From Vreelandella venusta (GTDB lineage Bacteria; Pseudomonadota; Gammaproteobacteria; Pseudomonadales; Halomonadaceae), in contig NZ_BJUL01000007.1 of assembly GCF_007989605.1 (NCBI RefSeq), forward strand, positions 1 to 64,000: a stretch of 64,000 nt of DNA, in the 5' to 3' direction. Both the position numbers and the translations under genes were made by a program. Below, one piece after another: positions 57,890 through 64,000 of the stretch (positions are counted from its first letter, which is position 1; each line of letters opens with the position of its first letter). The notes under the pieces are model-generated. The model made no database searches and was not told the origin of the DNA. It saw only the letters and a program-made list of their open reading frames with translations.

Positions 57890-57955
57890 ATGACGCCGCG
57901 TTAAGTAGTGAGAAACGCTGCCATTCTACCAAACTCGCTGCGGTGTAAACATTAA
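57890..57955 (-). repeat. degenerate attC-like site
   Basis: Plus strand GCATGACGCCGC ... CGCTGCGGTG near 57890-57955, with GCCGC/GCGG arms and a degenerate outer box (GTCATGC on the coding strand) immediately before the P-loop gene start. Weak match. Confidence 0.3.
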
Positions 57956-57996
57956 AGTCAAAATATCGAACGTTGCGAATCTGTCTTAAATGCTTT

Positions 57997-58593
57997 TTAT
58001 GTTCGTTTCACCGCGACAACAGAATAGGTGTGCCAATGCTTCATTCTACCCAATGCAGTTTTAGCTTTTTCGTCCCGTTCATAGAATCTGACTATTTCAA
58101 ACCCATTGAACAACCTCTTTATCTCAGATTCGGATAAATAGGTAATTGGACTACGATAATTTTTAGCCCAACTGTCTTTGACACCCGTAAAGTCGCCTGC
58201 AAATACCCCACAGACTTCAATTGATGACTTAATATTTCTCCAAGTCGTTTCAAATCGATCTGGGTCTGCGAAGAACAAGCTTGAATTAGCGATAACTACG
58301 CCAGACGTAGGATAGTCGAAGGACTCAAACGAAGACTCTGAAATTTTGACTAATGAGTTTGACCCAAACCTATCTCTACAAATAGCAACTGAGTCAGAAT
58401 TAATGTCAAAGCCATGCACTTTAAAACCCTGCTGCTCTAAATACTGAATATCACTTCCTGTGCCACAGCCACAATCAGTGGCTACTTTGAGATTTGACTC
58501 ATTGAACTGAACAGCAAACTCGGTGCGTTTTAAATGAGGGCGAGATAGTGCCTTTCCGTAGTAATGACGCCAGATTTCAGCATTTTTATCCAT
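57997..58593 (-). CDS. class I SAM-dependent methyltransferase (TehB-like)
   Basis: The 198-residue product is taken from ATG 58593 (MDKNAEIWRHYYGKALSRPH), where similarity to the family begins; an ATG at 58620 with AAGG upstream is an alternative. SAM motif I is VATDCGCGTGSDIQYLEQQGFKVHGFDINSDSV (residues about 36-68), followed by VVIANSSLFFADP. Relatives detoxify oxyanions or methylate small molecules. Single-gene unit between attC-like repeats. Confidence 0.85.
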   Translation of the reverse strand: MDKNAEIWRHYYGKALSRPHLKRTEFAVQFNESNLKVATDCGCGTGSDIQYLEQQGFKVHGFDINSDSVAICRDRFGSNSLVKISESSFESFDYPTSGVVIANSSLFFADPDRFETTWRNIKSSIEVCGVFAGDFTGVKDSWAKNYRSPITYLSESEIKRLFNGFEIVRFYERDEKAKTALGRMKHWHTYSVVAVKRT

Positions 58594-58620
58594 ATTTCTC
58601 TGACTTTCCATACAAAACAT

Positions 58621-58711
58621 ATAAAACGCCTTGCTGTGTTGCGCAGCGGTGAGAAAAGAAAAAGTACAAAGGAGCGTAGGCCACTGAGTCGCATATGACC
58701 ATTTGTTATTT
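58621..58711 (-). repeat. attC-like site between YdeI-like and methyltransferase genes
   Basis: Plus strand ATAAAACGCCTTGCTGTGTT ... GTTATTT (58705-58711). It fills the whole gap between two genes and begins with the AACGCC motif usual for attC, but the arms pair only partly. Confidence 0.35.
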
Positions 58712-58714
58712 ATT

Positions 58715-59029
58715 TCATTTTTCTCCTGGCTTTTTCTTTTTATCTATCAAAACATCCTGTTGCCATTTACTCGGTTTTTTGTCCGTGCGATGTATACACC
58801 CTACCCAGCAGCAAGGTCTTTTTTTCCCTTCTAGAAGTTCTTCAGTAGCTCGAACTATCCGCTTTACTCTAGTTTTCTCTTGTTTGGCGTCTTCAACCCA
58901 ACAAATAAATTCATTACGGCCAATTGCCGATAAGGCTTCCCAAGTATTAATGAGGCCTTTTTCAGTTAATGCTACGGCCAAATCAACGGGCAATTCATGC
59001 ACTAGGCCTCCGGAAAGTTTTGGCTTCAT
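58715..59029 (-). CDS. YdeI/OmpD-associated family protein
   Basis: Starting at ATG 59029 (a TTG at 59035 is possible), the 104-residue protein ends in the family signature: TWEALSAIGRNEFICWVEDAKQEKTRVKRIVRATEELLEGKKRPCCWVGCIHR (residues about 29-80). This is the bacteriocin-protection / YdeI domain, often stand-alone in accessory regions. Biochemical role unknown. It lies 7 bases after a small interrupted ORF in the same direction. Confidence 0.8.
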   Translation of the reverse strand: MKPKLSGGLVHELPVDLAVALTEKGLINTWEALSAIGRNEFICWVEDAKQEKTRVKRIVRATEELLEGKKRPCCWVGCIHRTDKKPSKWQQDVLIDKKKKPGEK

Positions 59030-59035
59030 ATTCAA

Positions 59036-59248
59036 TCACCTAATTTCTGGTTTTGCGGGCCAACGCTCGAAATACGTCACGCTGCTTTCGATTCCCATTT
59101 CGACCATACCAACAGTATCGCCAACAAGCATTATCAGAACCCATGCTTCCTCGATACTCCTGGCAACTGGGCAGGTATATGCTGTCAGCATGGGGAGAGT
59201 TTTAGTCTATTCATCTCGATAAAAGCTTGCGGTTTCACCTTCATACAT
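59036..59248 (-). pseudogene. small ORF with in-frame amber stop
   Basis: An ATG at 59248, behind AAGGAG, encodes MYEGETASFYRDE and then TAG (59207-59209). The same frame continues for 56 codons (TKTLPMLTAYTCPVARSIEE at its start) to TGA at 59036. The continuous frame, the good ribosome site and protein-like composition suggest a 70-residue gene broken by one stop, or a second start at MLTAYTCP. No family recognised. Confidence 0.45.
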
Positions 59249-59272
59249 CCTTTCTCCTTCGGCTACGGGAGA

Positions 59273-59321
59273 AGCTAACGCCATTTTAAGGCGCGACGAA
59301 ATGCTTTCCAAAATGTAAGCG
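59273..59321 (-). repeat. attC-like site before the amber-stop ORF
   Basis: AGCTAAC (59273-59279), CATTTTAAGG pairing with CCAAAATG (two bulged bases), then TAAGCG (59316-59321). On the coding strand it ends GGCGTTAGCT just before a ribosome site. The arm pairing is nearly perfect. Confidence 0.5.
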
Positions 59322-59365
59322 AAGCGATCCTGATAAGCATTGAGAAATCGTTCACAAACACTTTA

Positions 59366-59854
59366 TTATGTACCGACGTACGCAAACACATGGTTACGGT
59401 GCAACTCCCCCTCCAGATTGAAATTGAGTTCACCAATGATGTTAAAACCTAATTTATCATAAAACCCAATTGCGCCATGATTATTAACCCAAGTGGATAA
59501 CCAAAAAGGGAAACCATGAGCATTTTCTATTTCCCTTAGGAGTTGGCGACCAACACCTTTGCCATGAAAATGTTGTGATACATATAGCGTTACAATTTCG
59601 TAGCCTAAACCATCTTCAAGCTCTGAATTCAAATCAGCAACAATAAAACCAATAAGGTGCGAATCCTCTTCGAAAACCCTAACATCAATACATTCTCTTT
59701 CAAGTAACTTAGCAAAATATTCCTCATTGAAAGTAGACAAGGCATATTTTGATATTTGAGAACGCACACCTTTCACCGCATATGTGTGCAACCAAACTTG
59801 AAGTGACAACGCTGCTAAATCTAAACAGTCACGTTTCAATGCTTTCCTAATCAT
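59366..59854 (-). CDS. GNAT family N-acetyltransferase
   Basis: The 162-residue protein shows the GNAT core: IRKALKRDCLDLAALSLQVWLHTY at the start, IVTLYVSQHFHGKGVGRQLLREIE (acetyl-CoA loop QHFHGKGVG near residue 95) and WVNNHGAIGFYDKLGFNIIGE. The substrate is unknown. It follows the GNAT at 59886 by 31 bases, so this is a two-gene unit with one attC-like site after it. Confidence 0.85.
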   Translation of the reverse strand: MIRKALKRDCLDLAALSLQVWLHTYAVKGVRSQISKYALSTFNEEYFAKLLERECIDVRVFEEDSHLIGFIVADLNSELEDGLGYEIVTLYVSQHFHGKGVGRQLLREIENAHGFPFWLSTWVNNHGAIGFYDKLGFNIIGELNFNLEGELHRNHVFAYVGT

Positions 59855-59885
59855 TGACGAACTCCTTTAGGCATATGGCAGTTCA

Positions 59886-60383
59886 CTATGACGCATGCGC
59901 GTTATCATCAAGTACTCGTTTCATTAGCTGCGCACTATTACCATAACTTTTACACACTTCTTGTTCTAATGGTGTAAAACCTTGTTTTTGCCAAAATTGC
60001 ATTGAATTCTGAACAGACACTAACCGAATTTCTCTGTAGCCTGAGACGATAGCAATATTCACTAAATGCGCCATCATTGTTGAGCCAATACCTTTGCCAA
60101 ACGAATTACTCGACACAGCTAAATCGTGGAGGAACAAAATTGATCCTTCTGTCCCTTTTGGCAGCTTGTTGAACAATTTCGGTGGCGTCTTACTGTTCCA
60201 AGAATGCGCTAACACATATCCTGCTAGCCGCTCATCATCTCTATAAATAAAACAACTGCTTAGCGACCTCAGCCACTTATCCTGCAACACCTCTAGGCTC
60301 TCTGGTTCAACCAAATGATAAACTTCTGCTTGCAGTTTCAATATCTCAGGCCAAGTTGTTTCCACGATAGATTCTATTGACAT
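59886..60383 (-). CDS. GNAT family N-acetyltransferase
   Basis: The 165-residue product has the acetyl-CoA loop ILFLHDLAVSSNSFGKGIGSTMMAHLVNIA (SFGKGIG near residue 98) and VQNSMQFWQKQGFTPLEQ. It is distinct from the next GNAT and probably not a recent duplicate. It is the first gene, in transcription order, of the putative cassette array; a CTGTTATGC box lies about 25 bases before its ATG. Confidence 0.85.
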   Translation of the reverse strand: MSIESIVETTWPEILKLQAEVYHLVEPESLEVLQDKWLRSLSSCFIYRDDERLAGYVLAHSWNSKTPPKLFNKLPKGTEGSILFLHDLAVSSNSFGKGIGSTMMAHLVNIAIVSGYREIRLVSVQNSMQFWQKQGFTPLEQEVCKSYGNSAQLMKRVLDDNAHAS

Positions 60384-60973
60384 ACTTTGACCTAAAATAC
60401 TTTGGGCATAACAGCGTGTTCTAGCTCATTAGTCCAAGGATATGCACTTGATGGCTTCTCTCAGGTATAGCTTAGAGCTACCGCAGCCCTTTCGGCTAGA
60501 TAAAAAAGCACGCTACCGCCCCGGTACATCAGGGCTGAATTAAACGCTCCGCTGGCGACCGTCTGGGCTTATCTTGTTTGATATTACGTTAAGCAAACTA
60601 TCTATTTTTTACATTACTCAGTTTTCTTCGGCATGGCAAAGTAGAAACGTCGCTTTGTTATGCTTCTATCGTTGTATGTGTTGATCCGTGCCCTTGTCCT
60701 TCCGCGGGTGCCTCATTCGCTCGTTCCTCGCGATATTCGTTACCGCGCGCTACAAGTTGCTTTGATTGGTTATAACGGCGCGGCTAGTGTTGGCGGCATT
60801 ATCATCGCGCGCTGAAGCGCCCTCCCACAATAATTCGAGGCCTATGGGCAGCAGCACGCACCGCACTACATGAATGCACTTATTGTTACGTTTATGCGAA
60901 GTTTCCTGCGCCTTCTGCTAGCCAATTGTTGAAAAGCCGATTAGCCTGCTAACTCAACCAGCAAGGGATTGAG
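60384..60973. other. 590-bp region at the right edge of the array
   Basis: No supported gene. It holds a GTTATGC-like box on the minus strand near 60409, a plus-strand GTTAAGC at 60588-60594, several short hairpins, and a 51-codon plus-strand frame (60660-60815) without a ribosome site. If the array had an integrase and attI they would be expected here; neither is visible. The right end holds the promoter of the 60974 gene. Confidence 0.5.
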
Positions 60974-62287
60974 ATGCAAGAGACAACGTTGCGGCAGCGG
61001 GTGGCGGGGGTTTTGATTCTGCTTGGGCTGGTCGCTCAAATTATTGGCTTTATCGGCGTGATACCGACGGCACAGGCGGTGAGCTATGTGTTGTGGGTGG
61101 CGGTGGCGCTGCTATGGCGAGATATCCCGCGCCGTTCGCGCATACAGGCGGGAGTATTGATTACCCTTGGAGCGCTGATGCTAGTAGTGGCAAGGGTGAT
61201 GTATGGTGCCAACGTAAATTGGCCTGCCATGCTTCAGGGCAATGTGTTTGTGGCCACGATGCTGGTGGGCGTTAGCTTTATTTCGTTGATTGGTACCCAG
61301 GGTAATAAGCGCCCGCCGGGTAAACGAGTGACCGGAGCAGATGGCGTGCTGCGCACGTGGCTAGGGGTACACTTTCTCGGCACCATTCTAAATCTTTCGA
61401 CGATCTTTATGGTGGGCGACCGCTTAGCCAGGCGCTCTCCGCTAACCATGCCCCAGTTATTGGCCTTGAATCGTGGACTTTCCAGTGCCGCACTATGGTC
61501 GCCCTTTTTTGCCTCTATGGCGGTGGTGATTGCATTGGCGCCCGACGTTCAGTACGGCCAGATTGCGCTGATTGGGTTTCCGTTAGCGCTACTATCCGGG
61601 CTATTAACCACCTTAGAGTTGAGCCGTCGGTTTGATTTAACCGAGGTCGACGGCTTTTCGCTTTCGCCACGCAGCCTGTTAATGCCGGCGAGCATGGCAG
61701 CACTGGTAATGCTGTTTCATTTTTGGCTTACGCCATCGCTCACCATTGTCAGTATTATTACCTTTTTACTGCCAGTGGTAGCGGTGCTGAGCAACCTACG
61801 TGAAGGCACGCGTTTTACCCTGCGGCGCATTCGCCAACACACCACCACACGACTACCCGCCATGCGCGGGGAAATCTCGCTGTTTTTAGCGGCGGGCTTA
61901 TTAACGCTGGGGCTTTCTACTCTGGTAGCAGCCGCAGCAGGTGACGACTGGACGCTATTTGCCACGTTTGGCATGTGGCAAGCCATGGTGAGCTTTGCGG
62001 CGATTACGCTGAGTGCGCTGGCGGGATTACACCCGATCATTGGTGTTTCCGTGCTGGCATCTATTTTGAATTTAGCAAGCGGTGAGCAAACGCTGTTTGC
62101 CTTTGTTGCGCTGAGCGCTTGGGCGGTAGGTACCAGCGTTGGGCCGTTATCTGGCATTAATCTTTCGCTGCAGGGGCGCTACGGGATTAGCGGCTACCGC
62201 ATGATGAAAAATAATTTACTGTATGCCGCGATGATGAGCCTGCTCTCGCTGGGTGCGATCGCAGGCCTGAGCATCTGGGTCAATTAA
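60974..62287 (+). CDS. polytopic inner-membrane protein, possible transporter
   Basis: The 437-residue protein has about eleven to twelve hydrophobic segments separated by short loops and one longer basic loop (RLARRSPLTMPQLLALNRGLSSAALWSPFFASMAV, near residue 150). No binding domain or classical motif was recognised; the two-halves layout and the re-entrant-like LSALAGLHPIIGVSVLASIL recall ion-transporter-superfamily permeases such as anion or dicarboxylate carriers. Function unassigned. It has core-genome GC content, AAGGG before the ATG, and lies convergent with a YbeL-type gene. Confidence 0.7.
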   Translation: MQETTLRQRVAGVLILLGLVAQIIGFIGVIPTAQAVSYVLWVAVALLWRDIPRRSRIQAGVLITLGALMLVVARVMYGANVNWPAMLQGNVFVATMLVGVSFISLIGTQGNKRPPGKRVTGADGVLRTWLGVHFLGTILNLSTIFMVGDRLARRSPLTMPQLLALNRGLSSAALWSPFFASMAVVIALAPDVQYGQIALIGFPLALLSGLLTTLELSRRFDLTEVDGFSLSPRSLLMPASMAALVMLFHFWLTPSLTIVSIITFLLPVVAVLSNLREGTRFTLRRIRQHTTTRLPAMRGEISLFLAAGLLTLGLSTLVAAAAGDDWTLFATFGMWQAMVSFAAITLSALAGLHPIIGVSVLASILNLASGEQTLFAFVALSAWAVGTSVGPLSGINLSLQGRYGISGYRMMKNNLLYAAMMSLLSLGAIAGLSIWVN

Positions 62288-62307
62288 GTGATGAGTGCGC
62301 TAGCCTC

Positions 62308-64000
<1,693 letters not shown>

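Noticed and set aside
58695..59222. 175-codon plus-strand frame
   Set aside because: It covers the YdeI-like gene and an attC-like repeat in antisense; the minus-strand protein has a clear family signature.
60660..60815. 51-codon plus-strand frame
   Set aside because: No ribosome site, no recognisable family, and in a region that looks decayed.

Overview
The window reads as a chromosome segment of a moderately halophilic gammaproteobacterium, most likely Halomonas or a close relative. Evidence for this is the Pseudomonas/Halomonas-type order truA-trpF-trpB-trpA-accD-folC-SPOR-cvpA-purF-metZ, the leuC-leuD-leuB-asd-FimV block, the hda-perM / purM-purN divergon, a phasin gene (polyhydroxyalkanoate granules), and the acidic, Glu/Asp-rich proteins. 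This genus call is inference from gene order and protein character; no search was run.

Layout. 0-36 kb and 61-64 kb are core genome: tRNA-Val, an EEP-domain protein, fumC, phasin, hda, an AI-2E exporter, purM-purN, dcd, apbC, a coiled-coil membrane-anchored protein, cobA, a diguanylate cyclase, phhB plus an aromatic aminotransferase, an AzgA-like purine permease, a MATE exporter, yceI with cytochrome b561, then the long minus-strand biosynthetic block for methionine, purine, fatty acid, folate, tryptophan and leucine. It resumes with a YbeL-type zinc ribbon gene and leuS (cut by the window end). Many units end in strong, often bidirectional, Rho-independent terminators.

36-44 kb is an accessory zone: a class A beta-lactamase with an RTG motif, three GNAT acetyltransferases or P-loop proteins, a glutathione transferase and an FAD monooxygenase each facing a divergent LysR regulator, an SH3-pair protein, and a 5-carboxymethyl-2-hydroxymuconate isomerase gene interrupted by one in-frame stop. 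44.2-49 kb is a complete, AT-rich aliphatic amidase operon amiE-amiB-amiC-amiR-amiS, with a Rho-independent terminator in the amiE leader, as expected for AmiR antitermination.

49-60.6 kb is the most unusual part. About a dozen short, functionally unrelated genes (peptidase E, MATE plus glyoxalase-related protein, LysE exporter, GFA protein, DUF4336, two SAM methyltransferases, a P-loop kinase, YdeI-like protein, two GNATs) lie almost all on the minus strand, one or two per unit. They are separated by 40-90 bp imperfect inverted repeats that start with RYYYAAC-like and end with GTTRRRY-like boxes. This is the architecture of an integron gene-cassette array; no integrase gene is in the window, so it would be a CALIN-type array (attC cluster lacking an integrase). 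One secreted pair (FGE-like plus a CarG-like protein) runs in the opposite direction and ends in a perfect 30-bp palindrome. No CRISPR array, rRNA, prophage or intact insertion sequence was seen.
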